Part shown: in pieces, positions 49,056 through 58,706 of the stretch
How positions within the stretch are numbered: position 1 is the stretch's first letter
Layout: each line of letters starts with the position of its first letter
Assembly (NCBI GenBank): GCA_027488855.1
Contig: JAIYAV010000233.1
Span: forward strand, 34,375-98,374
Direction of reading: 5' to 3'
Origin: Saprospiraceae bacterium
GTDB lineage: Bacteria > Bacteroidota > Bacteroidia > Chitinophagales > Saprospiraceae
Length of the DNA stretch: 64,000 nt
Position numbers and translations under genes: made by a program
The notes under the pieces: model-generated
Databases searched by the model: none
The model's input: only the letters and a program-made list of their open reading frames with translations
Told to the model about the DNA's origin: nothing

Positions 49056-50442
49056 CAAGCATACTTCACCTGTAGAAGAGGGCTATACAAATGGGGGAAC
49101 TTCTTTGTTGCAAGAAGCGCTACGCTTATGTGCCCTTTTTGAAAAAACCAAGAATGATACATTGCGGTGTCAGCTCAATCAATTAGGAGACAAGTTAACA
49201 CGCACTACACTTTTTTCTGTGCTTGATTTTAGGTTATTGTTGGGTAAATCTGCTTTGATTATTGTTTTGATTGAGTTGGCGCAAATCAATCAAAATCCTA
49301 TTTGGCTAAAAAAAGCAAAGCTCATTCTTGCAGATGTAGAGCCATTTTTATTAGGCGCATCGACAGACAATTCCATTGAACAGGGTCAACTTGGCTTGTT
49401 TTTAGCTGTACTGGCCCTTTATGAAGCTGATCCCAGTGAAAGAGAGTATCTACAAAATATCCTGGAAAAAATAATGAATTTCATTTTGCAGCAAATACAT
49501 ATTTCAACTCAAGGCAAAATACGCATTCGCGAAAAGTGGGAAAAGCAGTTGTGGTGGATCATTAATGCCCTGCGCTCAAATCAAGAAAATCCACAACAAA
49601 AAAAAATTCAAGAGTTATCAGAATTGGGCGTTTTCGGTGGGCGAAAAAGGCGGACTTTCCACTCCGAGAAATCAAGTCTAGGACATGGTATTCGAGCTCA
49701 TTTGGGAGATGACCTGGCTACTCAATTTTTTATTAAACGCCTACTCTCTTTTTCCCTTAGATCAAAAACTTTTTTTGCGCGCCTGCCCATATTTAACAGG
49801 TTTTTAACTTCTCATCTTTTCTTCAATTTTCCCACAACGCTACATGAAATAGGAAAAGAAAACCAAACTTATTTGGTTCAACTTTTCATGGAACCCTATA
49901 CTCATCAATTAAGAGTGTTGGAGTTGGACCTAAAACAGAAATTTCATGCTAAAAGCCTTGCTGTGGATGCTTTTAGGTGGGAGAAGGTTTGTTTGAAGGT
50001 AAAATATTCTCAACCGAAAATTACTTTTGAGGATCAACTAGAGGCTATTCGCAAGCTAGAGTACCTAACGCTGCAAAATGATGATGAAATCATTGCACAA
50101 GTTTATCGGCTCAATGCTCAAGCAAGGTTCAAGAGCTTTTACTACAATTGGAATGACTATGACACGATCTTAAATAAAAAGGACGCCACGCTACCTAATT
50201 CATTTCAATTTCATTATCTCTTTTTGCCCGTGTGGTACGATCAGGGCGTAGAGGTTATTCAAATATCTGGTTTGTACAGCTTACTTTATTCCTTTAAGGC
50301 ACCTAATTCAGCTATTGAAATATTTGAATCAGCTAATTTGGTTTACAAACACAAAGATCAAGGACAAATCTTCAAACAGCAGTTTGTTGACTTTTTACTT
50401 CGGGCAGTGCATCTGGGAGCGCTTCGATGCACATCAATCTAA
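49045..50442 (+). CDS. Unrecognised lanthipeptide-cluster protein with weak LanC-like N-terminal half
   Basis: 465 aa, no signal peptide, no clear membrane helix. I do not recognise the family. Residues ~55-145 contain helical repeats reminiscent of LanC barrels ('LLGKSALIIVLIELAQINQN', 'NSIEQGQLGLFLAVLALYEA'), but the zinc ligands of LanC (WCYG, CHG) are absent. The C-terminal half ('FHYLFLPVWYDQGVEVIQIS' and nearby) matches nothing I know. Its ATG overlaps the glycosyltransferase gene by 11 bp and its stop overlaps the stop of the convergent LanB gene by 4 bp. It may be a scaffold, an immunity protein or a degenerate cyclase. Confidence 0.6.
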   Translation: MSFSKHTSPVEEGYTNGGTSLLQEALRLCALFEKTKNDTLRCQLNQLGDKLTRTTLFSVLDFRLLLGKSALIIVLIELAQINQNPIWLKKAKLILADVEPFLLGASTDNSIEQGQLGLFLAVLALYEADPSEREYLQNILEKIMNFILQQIHISTQGKIRIREKWEKQLWWIINALRSNQENPQQKKIQELSELGVFGGRKRRTFHSEKSSLGHGIRAHLGDDLATQFFIKRLLSFSLRSKTFFARLPIFNRFLTSHLFFNFPTTLHEIGKENQTYLVQLFMEPYTHQLRVLELDLKQKFHAKSLAVDAFRWEKVCLKVKYSQPKITFEDQLEAIRKLEYLTLQNDDEIIAQVYRLNAQARFKSFYYNWNDYDTILNKKDATLPNSFQFHYLFLPVWYDQGVEVIQISGLYSLLYSFKAPNSAIEIFESANLVYKHKDQGQIFKQQFVDFLLRAVHLGALRCTSI

Positions 50443-53400
50443 ACCGAAGAACCTTGTTGGTGCTTTTCCTGGTAATCTTGATACAAACTATGCAGGAAAA
50501 CATATAGAATGAACTCATAGCCGCGCTGGTTGGCGGGAAACAATCGGTTAACCATCATGTGTATCAAACTGGAGCAAAGATTAGTTAAAATTGATTTATC
50601 GTTGCCCGTTTCGATGACCAGCTTGCTAATCGCCGGATAAAGAGAGTTCAGTTTTAATTTGACCTGCTTGAAAACATATTCGAAATCATCATTTTCTATA
50701 TTTTGAGGCATGAAGATGAAATTTTGGAAAACAGCCTTGTGTGTACTTAGTAACCCTAACTTGGTATTGAGCGCAGTCAATGTTGTGTTGAATTCACTTA
50801 GAAAACCATTACTTAGTGTCTCCAAAAAATTCAGTCGCTCTTTTGGCGTAAATTGAAAAGCAACCAAATATGTATTCATGGTGAGTAAACCATAGGCACA
50901 ACGCCTCATATAAGTATCCTCATCTTCATTGTGCAATAGAAAATTTAAAGCAGTTTTAGAGTCAACCCAAAAAATGTTTTCACAAAATTCTATATATTCA
51001 TTTTTATAGCGCTCAATTTCTCGATCGTAGCCATCTATCTGAATTTTCCATATTAATTTTTCTTCTTGTAAACTATGTAGCACAGGTGCCATAAATAGCA
51101 AGACTTTTGATAATTTTTCATCGCTTGTTAGTTTTATTCTTAATCTGATATGAAAATCAGGATCGTCATATCGAATGAAAAACCAGCTCTTAATGTCCTG
51201 ATTATCGGTAAGTTCTTGAAGCTTAGGGAGGAGGTTTTCGGCCAGTATAGCGTCGGCTGAATCAATACCACAATATATTTTGTAGTAAAGCCATTCTGAG
51301 CCTGTTAAGAAAGAGCGCTTAACGAGTGGAGCAGAGTCCTTCGAGTGCATGGGTAGCCGGATCTCTCTACGCTCGTTCCTGTTAAATACGATGAATAGCT
51401 CATGTGTATAGTTATTTCCTTCTACGTCTTGCACCAAAACATGTTCGGTATTATTAAATAAAAATTCGCGTAAAACTATCCTACTTTTGGTCTTGATTTC
51501 ATTGAGAAAAGTATTGAATATAATCCGGTTATTGGTGTCAATTAACAATTGATTATCCCCCTCTACCAATAAAAATCTCTCTGGGAGTTTCCATTTCTGG
51601 CGCCAAGTGGAAATACATTCGTTCAATTCTGCACCCTTTGCTTCCAAGAGCACCTTAAAATCATTAGAGGATAGATTCCAAAATGCTGTAGACAGTAATA
51701 AATTGTGATATTTAACTCTTGGAAAAAACTTAAACAGGAAAGAGCACCCCCCCCAATTGAAACCAATTGATCTTCTTATCCCTTGATATTGTAAATCACA
51801 TAGGAATTCGTAGATCGGTAAGGAATTAAATCCAAAATTATGTGCATTGGCCATTCGGGGTAATATCCTCTTATTTAGGCGTTTAGAACGAAGAGTAACT
51901 TCATTGTTCACTACCGAGACCATCAGGTCATCTAAAGGTAATTGAAATTCTTCGGGGACGCTACTTTTTGCTAAATATGGAATTTCATAGGATCGAATTA
52001 TCTTCCTCATTAACACATTACCCGTACGCGATTCAGGTAAATGCACAATTTCAGCCAGAATAATTTCTTCAGGGTATAGACTTTGTTCTTTATCTGTAAT
52101 CTCTTTTACCCAGCTCTCGATTGCTGGATTTAGGGTTGTGAATCGACCAAGCATGTTAGGTGCGCAACCGTTAATGCTTTCAATAAAAAATTGAGGATGC
52201 TTCTGATTTATATCAAGTTGGTAAACTTGACCAAAAACACCAATAGAATCAGGAATATTCTGAAAATTAGTTGGAAATTTTTTCAACTCATCGTCAAAAA
52301 GCTCTATTTCAAAAAGATCATTTTTATGAGCATCAAGTAATTTATGGGATAAAAATTTTTCAACTGCATCCAAAGATATCCTTGGATCATTGAAATTACT
52401 TTGCTTTTGATCAATGCCTGCAAGGGCGTTCACAATCAAGGGGTGAAACCCAACTTTATGTTTATCATTTTCAGAATAGCCTACACCAAGCTCCACATCC
52501 AAAGCTATATTCAGGGGAACTTCCTTGGTATCATAACGGGCACTGAATCGTTGTGCAAATTGCTTAAGTTTATAATCTTGTACCTGTGGTACCAATCGAC
52601 TTAATGCTTCTACTCCTCTACGGATTGTACCTGCAAAGCGTTTATCTAGTTGATTTTCAATGAAATTTCGATGATAATCTAATTGTAATAATTGACTCTT
52701 CTCAAAGGCTATGCCCAATGGCTTGATTAATTCTTCGATATGAATATAATCATCGGCTGAAAAAGCTCTTTGATTAGCGTCCAGAGAAAGCAAAGCATTT
52801 TTTAAATGTTCTAAAGTCCTTAAATTATCCAATACTACTGGCGATTGATTTATGGCTTCTAATTTTGAGATCAACCGATCCAGCATTTCTTCCCCCGTAG
52901 TATTGCCATCTAGCTCTGAAATCAAAACTTGTGAAGCAACCAATTCTTCTACAAAAGCTATAGCATCTTCTAAATCGATCTCATCATCGACCAATGAAAT
53001 TGCCAGTTCCTGAAGCTTACCTCCAGTTTTGGCTACATCTAATACCTTGGATAAATAAATAGAATGATCTACAGAGGTAATTTGATGAACCCTTTTTTTG
53101 CCTTTATAAAAGTATTCAATATACCTTAACTTTCCACCAATAAGGTATATGCTACTATTAGGAAAAAATAACAAATGCGGCTGGATTTCTGGATGCGAAG
53201 ACAGTTGCTGCGCCAGTTCACACAAAAAAGTCATGTCCGGCCTGGTATGTCGTTGGATATCCGTAGGTTTTTTTAGTTGTATCTGGTTACTTTTACCCCA
53301 TTTTCCCAAAGAACATCCTGCGAAAAGACCAAAAGGGGTGCATCGAGAAGACATCCGGATTAGATAACGCATCAGGGCAAAAACTAGGCTTTTTTCCTTT

Positions 53401-53624
53401 TTACTAGATAATTCGCTTCCATCCTGCCACGCTTTCATTTTCTCATAAAGGGAGGAAGATGCAATGTATAAAGCCTCTTGAATGGTCGGATTTTGGAAAA
53501 CTTCTTTTAAATAAGCAACTTGTTCATTATAGTTTTCAAACTTTCCCATCTGATTCAAGTACTTATCAAAAGGCAGCCTAGGGGTACGGATCAGGAACCG
53601 TTCATTCAAAGAATAATTTTGCAT
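50439..53624 (-). CDS. lanB: Lantibiotic dehydratase LanB, full length
   Basis: 1061 aa. The N-terminal glutamylation domain has 'RYLIRMSSRCTPFGLFAGCS' (residues ~88-107), the standard 'R.S.R.TPFGLFAG' motif, and later 'RMANAHNFGFNSLPIYEFLC'. The C-terminal ~290 residues are the SpaB_C/thiopeptide-type elimination domain ('GSEWLYYKIYCGIDSADAIL', 'WFFIRYDDPDFHIRLRIKL'). Both halves are in one chain, as in NisB. It dehydrates Ser/Thr of the precursor core using glutamyl-tRNA. It lies 29 bp after lanC on the same strand. The 3' end touches the convergent 465-aa gene. Confidence 0.95.
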   Translation of the reverse strand: MQNYSLNERFLIRTPRLPFDKYLNQMGKFENYNEQVAYLKEVFQNPTIQEALYIASSSLYEKMKAWQDGSELSSKKEKSLVFALMRYLIRMSSRCTPFGLFAGCSLGKWGKSNQIQLKKPTDIQRHTRPDMTFLCELAQQLSSHPEIQPHLLFFPNSSIYLIGGKLRYIEYFYKGKKRVHQITSVDHSIYLSKVLDVAKTGGKLQELAISLVDDEIDLEDAIAFVEELVASQVLISELDGNTTGEEMLDRLISKLEAINQSPVVLDNLRTLEHLKNALLSLDANQRAFSADDYIHIEELIKPLGIAFEKSQLLQLDYHRNFIENQLDKRFAGTIRRGVEALSRLVPQVQDYKLKQFAQRFSARYDTKEVPLNIALDVELGVGYSENDKHKVGFHPLIVNALAGIDQKQSNFNDPRISLDAVEKFLSHKLLDAHKNDLFEIELFDDELKKFPTNFQNIPDSIGVFGQVYQLDINQKHPQFFIESINGCAPNMLGRFTTLNPAIESWVKEITDKEQSLYPEEIILAEIVHLPESRTGNVLMRKIIRSYEIPYLAKSSVPEEFQLPLDDLMVSVVNNEVTLRSKRLNKRILPRMANAHNFGFNSLPIYEFLCDLQYQGIRRSIGFNWGGCSFLFKFFPRVKYHNLLLSTAFWNLSSNDFKVLLEAKGAELNECISTWRQKWKLPERFLLVEGDNQLLIDTNNRIIFNTFLNEIKTKSRIVLREFLFNNTEHVLVQDVEGNNYTHELFIVFNRNERREIRLPMHSKDSAPLVKRSFLTGSEWLYYKIYCGIDSADAILAENLLPKLQELTDNQDIKSWFFIRYDDPDFHIRLRIKLTSDEKLSKVLLFMAPVLHSLQEEKLIWKIQIDGYDREIERYKNEYIEFCENIFWVDSKTALNFLLHNEDEDTYMRRCAYGLLTMNTYLVAFQFTPKERLNFLETLSNGFLSEFNTTLTALNTKLGLLSTHKAVFQNFIFMPQNIENDDFEYVFKQVKLKLNSLYPAISKLVIETGNDKSILTNLCSSLIHMMVNRLFPANQRGYEFILYVFLHSLYQDYQEKHQQGSSV

Positions 53625-53653
53625 AAACTATTTTTTTGAAAATGGTAAACAAA

Positions 53654-54868
53654 TCATCTAACTAGGAACATTTCATCCCAGAAATTGCTCTTTAAAAGCG
53701 GAGCGGCTAAAACCAAGCCTACCCCTGCAATACCTTCAAGGGCACTGTAACTGTCCAACCATTCGTCTTTCAAAGTACCTCCATACATTTTGTATCCACC
53801 GGGGCCTTCAGGATGTCTGGCGTGATCGAATGTTTGTTGCATCCAAAATAAATCAGCGTCATTAAATTCGACTAGTCCTGTTTTTTGATACAAAAATCTA
53901 TAAACATAGGCCAGCCCTACTGAACCGTGACAAAAACCCGCATCGTATACTTGCGTATAATTAAGTGATCGTCGTTGAGTGGTGATAAGGGCTACTTCTT
54001 TGGCGATTTTCTGCCATTCATTGCGCTTGAAGTTTTCGCCAGCGATCCATAGTGAAAGACTGATACCAAGGTCTCCATAACACCAAGCTAATCGGCTTCC
54101 ATAATACTCAGGGCTTCCCTCCTTAGAGAAAGAGGGGAAACAATAGGGCAAATAAGTTTCTTCTAATCTTTGTGCAATAATGTAATTATAAATCCCATCT
54201 CCCAGTTTTTCGCATAACTCTGGGGCAATACCCGCCTGGTAAATTTTCGATATGATCACCAAAAGGCTACTTGATCCATGAGATAAACTGATATTTGAAC
54301 CTAACATAAAAGGATCAACGGATATAATCGTGTCCCATTTCAAAGAATTAGCATCACCCTTTTGAGCATTTTCGTATAAAACGCTCAAAAATTGAATCAA
54401 GGCCGGAGCAATTTTATCATATTTGTATTTGGTTCTATGGGTCAAATAGAGCGCTATCCCTGAAGCACCATGTAAGAAGTCATAATTACCAGAATGCACA
54501 TCAGAAAGCATACTGCGAATCAAAAAATCATCTAATTCATCAAGAAACTCATCGGCGTCAACATCGAGGTATCCATGCTCCACCATTTTGAGCGTACCCC
54601 AACAAATCCCCGCCAGTCCCTTACAAAAGGTAGTATAAAAATAGCCCTCATCAATCAATTTAAAAACCTGTTCCATTTTGGACAAACCAGCAGAATAAAA
54701 GTACTCGTTGTCACTATCCTTTCCATAGCATAACAACAGCATAGCCTCTCCAGTCAAGCCTGACTGTAGTCCTAAATCCTCTTCTAAGGGGCTTTCAATT
54801 AGTGATTTACAAATATTAGATAATATTTGTTTGTGAAGGCTAGCTCCTTTGATTTGACTGGCTTCCAT
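53654..54868 (-). CDS. lanC: Lanthionine synthetase C (LanC cyclase)
   Basis: 404 aa from ATG 54868 (MEASQIKGASLHKQIL); the ORF track uses a TTG 24 bp earlier. Repeated helical-barrel motifs include 'LQSGLTGEAMLLLCYG', 'FCKGLAGICWGTL' and 'FLHGASGIALYLTHR'. Zinc-site motifs are intact: 'AWCYGDLGISLSLW' near residue 276 and 'GFCHGSVGLAYVYRF' near 322. It catalyses Michael-type addition of Cys thiols to dehydrated residues to form (methyl)lanthionine rings. It is the first gene of the lanC-lanB operon, divergent from the transporter genes. Confidence 0.95.
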   Translation of the reverse strand: MEASQIKGASLHKQILSNICKSLIESPLEEDLGLQSGLTGEAMLLLCYGKDSDNEYFYSAGLSKMEQVFKLIDEGYFYTTFCKGLAGICWGTLKMVEHGYLDVDADEFLDELDDFLIRSMLSDVHSGNYDFLHGASGIALYLTHRTKYKYDKIAPALIQFLSVLYENAQKGDANSLKWDTIISVDPFMLGSNISLSHGSSSLLVIISKIYQAGIAPELCEKLGDGIYNYIIAQRLEETYLPYCFPSFSKEGSPEYYGSRLAWCYGDLGISLSLWIAGENFKRNEWQKIAKEVALITTQRRSLNYTQVYDAGFCHGSVGLAYVYRFLYQKTGLVEFNDADLFWMQQTFDHARHPEGPGGYKMYGGTLKDEWLDSYSALEGIAGVGLVLAAPLLKSNFWDEMFLVR

Positions 54869-54917
54869 CTTTTTTAATTTTAACAAGGGCAATATACTGT
54901 TTTTCTACTTGGTTTCG

Positions 54918-54925
54918 TATCTTTG
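54918..54925 (+). promoter_or_regulatory. Putative -7 promoter element of the exporter genes
   Basis: TATCTTTG on the plus strand, 45 bp before the lanT ATG, in the ~100-bp divergent region between lanC and lanT. No well-placed TTTG is seen upstream. Confidence 0.5.
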
Positions 54926-54970
54926 AAAGAAATTAATAGGCCAATTAAAGCCCAGGTAACAAAATAAAAC

Positions 54971-57211
54971 ATGCGTTATCATACCTTCCCTTTTTTCCAA
55001 CAATATGATGAGATGGATTGCGGTCCCACCTGCCTAAAAATGATCACAGCATACTATGGTAAAAATTTTAGTCTTCCTACCCTCAGACAAATCTGTTCCT
55101 TTGGGCGAAGCGGTGTTTCAATGTTAGGAATAAGCCAAGCTGCTGAAAAATTAGGTTTCCGATCCCTAGGTGTTGTTGTGCCTTATGAAGCAGAGTTGCC
55201 AGATCAAGCATCCATTATGGACATAGCTTACCCTTGCATAGCTTTCTGGAAAAAAAACCACTTTGTAATTTTACTCAAAGCCAATCACAAATACGCTTGG
55301 ATTGCTGATCCGGCAGCCGGAAAACTTAAATTGCCAAGGAAAGTATTTGAAAAAAATTGGTCTACTTATCCAGGAGGAGGAGCACTCCTATTGCTGGAGC
55401 CTACACCAGACTTTTATTCACAAGATGACCCAACTGCTGATACTAAACAGTTCATCCATGTGTTGAAATACCTAATCCCTTATCGTGCACTGCTGATTCA
55501 GGTAGGTATTGGGATGCTGGTTGGTCTTGTTTTTCAATTGATTACCCCTTTTTTAACTCAAAACATCATTGATGTAGGTATTGAAAACCGAGATTTTGGG
55601 TTCATAACATTAATGGTCTTGGGCCAGTTTATCATTTTTGTGAGCCAAGCCTTAATGTCCTTTATCCAGACTAGAATTTTTCTTCAGATTGGATCACGAC
55701 TTAATTTGGCGATTGTTACTGATTTTTTAATCAAACTGATGAAATTGCCCCTTGGCTTTTTTGATTCCAAAACTACGGGGGACATTTTACAGCGGGTCCG
55801 AGACCAGGAAAGAATTGAATCGTTTTTAAGTGGCTCCACCATAAGTATAATTCTATCTGTAGTCAATTTTATAGTGTTTAGTTTTATTTTGATTTCTTAC
55901 CAATGGAGCATTTTTTTGGTTTTTTTGATATCCGGAACCCTCTATTTTGCTTGGGTGCTCTCTTTTCTAAAAATCAGAAAACGTTTAGATTATATCTCTT
56001 TTCAAAATCATTCCGAAACGCAGAACATTTTAATCGAATTGGTACAAGGAATGCAGGAAATCAAATTGCAAGGCTCGGAACGCAAACGTCGGTGGAATTG
56101 GGTGCATCAACAATCCGCATTGTTCCGAATTAATTTGCGCAATTTGGGTGTCGACCAACTTCAATCAGCTGGTGCCATGTTCATCAATCAAGGGAAAGAT
56201 ATTCTAATCACTTTCATCTCAGCAAAAGCGGTCATTGATGGTGATATGAGCCTAGGGATGATGTCTGCAACAGTTTATATTGTTGGACAACTCAATGGCC
56301 CGCTTCAGCAATTCATTGGATTCATCACCGCGGCGCAAAGTGCTAAAATTAGCTTTGAACGCCTTCGTGAAATTCAGGACCAGCCGACCGAAGAAGAAGT
56401 ATTAACAGGAGCACAGCCTGAAAAAACTGGGACCCAAAACCTTCTTCCTTTTGAAATGTTCACAGAAATTCCGTTGAAGGATATCGTCATCCAAAACCTA
56501 TTTTTTAAGTATGATAATTTATCTAAGCATGTTTTAAAAAACATCAACATGGTTATCCCCCAGGGTAAAATAACTGCTATTGTAGGCGAAAGTGGTAGTG
56601 GAAAAACCACTTTAGTAAAAATGTTATTGGGTTTTTATTTCCCAACTCAGGGAACCATTTCAATTGGGAACACACCCTTAACTCAATACAATCCGGCTTC
56701 ATGGCGGAAAAAGTGCGGGGTAGTTTTGCAAGATGGTTTTATTTTTTCTGATACAATCGCCAACAACATTGCAGAGTCTTCAGATGCAGTAAATTTACCC
56801 TTGCTTTCGCATGCGATGCAAGTTGCAAATATTCAAGAGTTTGTCGAATCGATTCCCCAAGGTTATCATACCAAAATTGGCACGCAGGGTGTTGGTTTAA
56901 GTCAGGGCCAAAGGCAACGCATTCTGATCGCTAGAGCAGTTTATAAGGATCCAGATTACATTTTTCTTGATGAAGCCACTAATGCACTAGATGCAAACAA
57001 TGAACAGATCATTATTAACAGTTTACAGCGATTTTATGAAAACAAAACAGTTCTGGTGATTGCCCATCGCTTAAGTACAGTTAAAAACGCAGATCAAATC
57101 ATCGTATTAGATCGAGGCGAAATAGTTGAGTCAGGCAATCATGCTCAGTTAATTCGTAACCAAAGCAAGTATTATGAATTGGTAAAGAACCAATTAGAAC
57201 TAGGGAGCTAA
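54971..57211 (+). CDS. lanT: Peptidase-containing ABC exporter (C39, LanT-like)
   Basis: 746 aa. Residues ~1-135 are a C39 peptidase: catalytic Cys in 'YDEMDCGPTCLKMITAYYG' (Cys17), His in 'FWKKNHFVILLKANH' and Asp in 'WIADPAAG'. Residues ~160-460 are a six-helix exporter membrane domain ('LIQVGIGMLVGLVFQLITPF', 'FQNHSETQNILIELVQGMQE'). Residues ~500-740 are the ATPase: Walker A 'VGESGSGKTTLVKMLLG', signature 'LSQGQRQRILIARAVY', Walker B 'YIFLDEATNALD'. It removes the leader after Gly-Gly and exports the modified peptide. The HlyD gene follows 14 bp on. Confidence 0.95.
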   Translation: MRYHTFPFFQQYDEMDCGPTCLKMITAYYGKNFSLPTLRQICSFGRSGVSMLGISQAAEKLGFRSLGVVVPYEAELPDQASIMDIAYPCIAFWKKNHFVILLKANHKYAWIADPAAGKLKLPRKVFEKNWSTYPGGGALLLLEPTPDFYSQDDPTADTKQFIHVLKYLIPYRALLIQVGIGMLVGLVFQLITPFLTQNIIDVGIENRDFGFITLMVLGQFIIFVSQALMSFIQTRIFLQIGSRLNLAIVTDFLIKLMKLPLGFFDSKTTGDILQRVRDQERIESFLSGSTISIILSVVNFIVFSFILISYQWSIFLVFLISGTLYFAWVLSFLKIRKRLDYISFQNHSETQNILIELVQGMQEIKLQGSERKRRWNWVHQQSALFRINLRNLGVDQLQSAGAMFINQGKDILITFISAKAVIDGDMSLGMMSATVYIVGQLNGPLQQFIGFITAAQSAKISFERLREIQDQPTEEEVLTGAQPEKTGTQNLLPFEMFTEIPLKDIVIQNLFFKYDNLSKHVLKNINMVIPQGKITAIVGESGSGKTTLVKMLLGFYFPTQGTISIGNTPLTQYNPASWRKKCGVVLQDGFIFSDTIANNIAESSDAVNLPLLSHAMQVANIQEFVESIPQGYHTKIGTQGVGLSQGQRQRILIARAVYKDPDYIFLDEATNALDANNEQIIINSLQRFYENKTVLVIAHRLSTVKNADQIIVLDRGEIVESGNHAQLIRNQSKYYELVKNQLELGS

Positions 57212-57225
57212 AACAAAGATAAATT

Positions 57226-58509
57226 ATGTCCAAAGAAGGGTACAATATCGAAGACAACTCCTTGGAACAAATGGAAGTGAAATACTTGATGGGTAATCCG
57301 CCATCTTGGCTGCACTATTTCGGTATTTCAATCATTGCAGTATTTGTCGCACTAGTATTAATCTTGAGCGCTATTATTCGCTACCCAGATACTGTAATTG
57401 CAAAAATTTTTCTGGTCACACAAAACCCACCCACGAGACTTATTGCCCAGCGGGCGGGTAGAATTGAAAAATTGTTGGTTCAAACCAATGATACGATCGA
57501 AGCAGGGGAGATTTTGGGGGTTTACGAGCATGTCGGAAATTGGAGAGATGTGCTTGAACTGGAGCTGATTGTTCAGGGTTCAATGGAAGATGGAAAGTTC
57601 TTATTATCCCCAAAGAAATTAAATGTTGGGAGCCTCCAGAGTGCCTATTCTATCTTATCCCAAGACATTCAGTCGTATCATTTGCTATTATCGTCCATGG
57701 ATTTAAACCACAACATAAAAAAATTAAACAGCCAAATTCAGGAATTAACAAAGTTAAATGGGAGTTTACAGCAGCAACAATTTTTTTATCAGGATGAATT
57801 AGCCTTGGCAAAAAGGGATTATGAACGCCAATATCAACTCATGCAAAATAAAGTTATTGCTGAAAGAGAACTCGAAAATAGCAAGTCAAAAATTTTACAA
57901 ATGGAGCGCCAAGCTAAGTCCTTAGAAAGCCAGGTTTACACCAACGAACTACAAATTCGCCAAATTGAATATCAAATTGATAATTTAAGCCAAACAAAGG
58001 TGCTTGACTTAGAAAATCGAAGAATACAGATAAGGGAAAGTATGGCCAAATTGCTAAGCGAAATTGAAGCTTGGCGAAAGAATAATTTGATTATTGCGCC
58101 AAATTCTGGCAGAGTATCAACTCAAAAAATTTGGTCTGATGACCAAAATATTTCCGTTGGCGAAGAAATCCTTGGGATTCTCCCAATTCAAAAATCCAAG
58201 ATAATTGGCAAGGCGCTGATCTCCATTGCACTTTCTGGAAAAGTAGCCTCAGGAATGAAAGTTTTAATTAAATTAGACAATTATCCTTACCGAGAATTTG
58301 GAATGCTTGAGGGAAAAGTAAGTAAAATTGCATTATTACCTCAAAATGAATCCTATGCCCTGGATGTTGAGATTCCAAACGGCTTAGTCACAACCTATGG
58401 GAAAAAGGTTATCTTTAAACAAGAGATGCAAGGCTCCGCAAAAATAATTACAGAAAACCGGAGTATCCTTGAACGTATATTTGAGCGACTTTTGGCTCGA
58501 TTTCAATAG
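57226..58509 (+). CDS. HlyD-family periplasmic adaptor protein
   Basis: 427 aa. One N-terminal membrane helix ('ISIIAVFVALVLILSAIIRY', residues ~33-52). A biotinyl-lipoyl-like half-motif 'LIAQRAGRIEKLLVQTNDTI' is followed by 'AGEILGVYE', then a long coiled-coil hairpin (~130-270, 'LNSQIQELTKLNGSLQQQQF'). The second half-motif is 'NNLIIAPNSGRVSTQKIW', with a beta-barrel after it. It links the C39 exporter to an outer membrane channel for type I secretion of the lanthipeptide. No TolC-like gene is linked, so one from elsewhere must serve. Confidence 0.93.
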   Translation: MSKEGYNIEDNSLEQMEVKYLMGNPPSWLHYFGISIIAVFVALVLILSAIIRYPDTVIAKIFLVTQNPPTRLIAQRAGRIEKLLVQTNDTIEAGEILGVYEHVGNWRDVLELELIVQGSMEDGKFLLSPKKLNVGSLQSAYSILSQDIQSYHLLLSSMDLNHNIKKLNSQIQELTKLNGSLQQQQFFYQDELALAKRDYERQYQLMQNKVIAERELENSKSKILQMERQAKSLESQVYTNELQIRQIEYQIDNLSQTKVLDLENRRIQIRESMAKLLSEIEAWRKNNLIIAPNSGRVSTQKIWSDDQNISVGEEILGILPIQKSKIIGKALISIALSGKVASGMKVLIKLDNYPYREFGMLEGKVSKIALLPQNESYALDVEIPNGLVTTYGKKVIFKQEMQGSAKIITENRSILERIFERLLARFQ

Positions 58510-58536
58510 CCATACGGTGGTATTAAAACAAAAAAG

Positions 58537-58561
58537 CCACCTGGCGCACTCCGCCAGGTGG
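58537..58561. terminator. GC-rich terminator hairpin after the lanthipeptide cluster
   Basis: ccacctggcg (58537-58546) pairs with cgccaggtgg (58552-58561). An A6 run before it makes a good T-run on the minus strand; the plus side has only cccatttt. It lies 27 bp after the HlyD stop and probably ends both converging transcripts. Confidence 0.75.
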
Positions 58562-58611
58562 TCCCATTTTCGCACACTGATTATTGCCATGATAAATATA
58601 TCGTAGGGAAG

Positions 58612-58706
58612 TTGAGGAGTTGAGAGGTTGAGAGGTTTAGGCTACCGCGAGTTTGTCAACATCGCTCGCGGTAGCCTTAACTCCTCAACTCCTCAACCTC
58701 TTCAAC
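58612..58706. repeat. Long imperfect inverted repeat
   Basis: Arms 58612-58651 and 58665-58706 pair over about 40 bp with several mismatches, built on a GTTGAGGAG-type unit plus a perfect inner stem aggctaccgcgag. It directly abuts the end of the PorT-like gene and belongs to the class of long hairpins seen elsewhere in the window. Confidence 0.65.
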
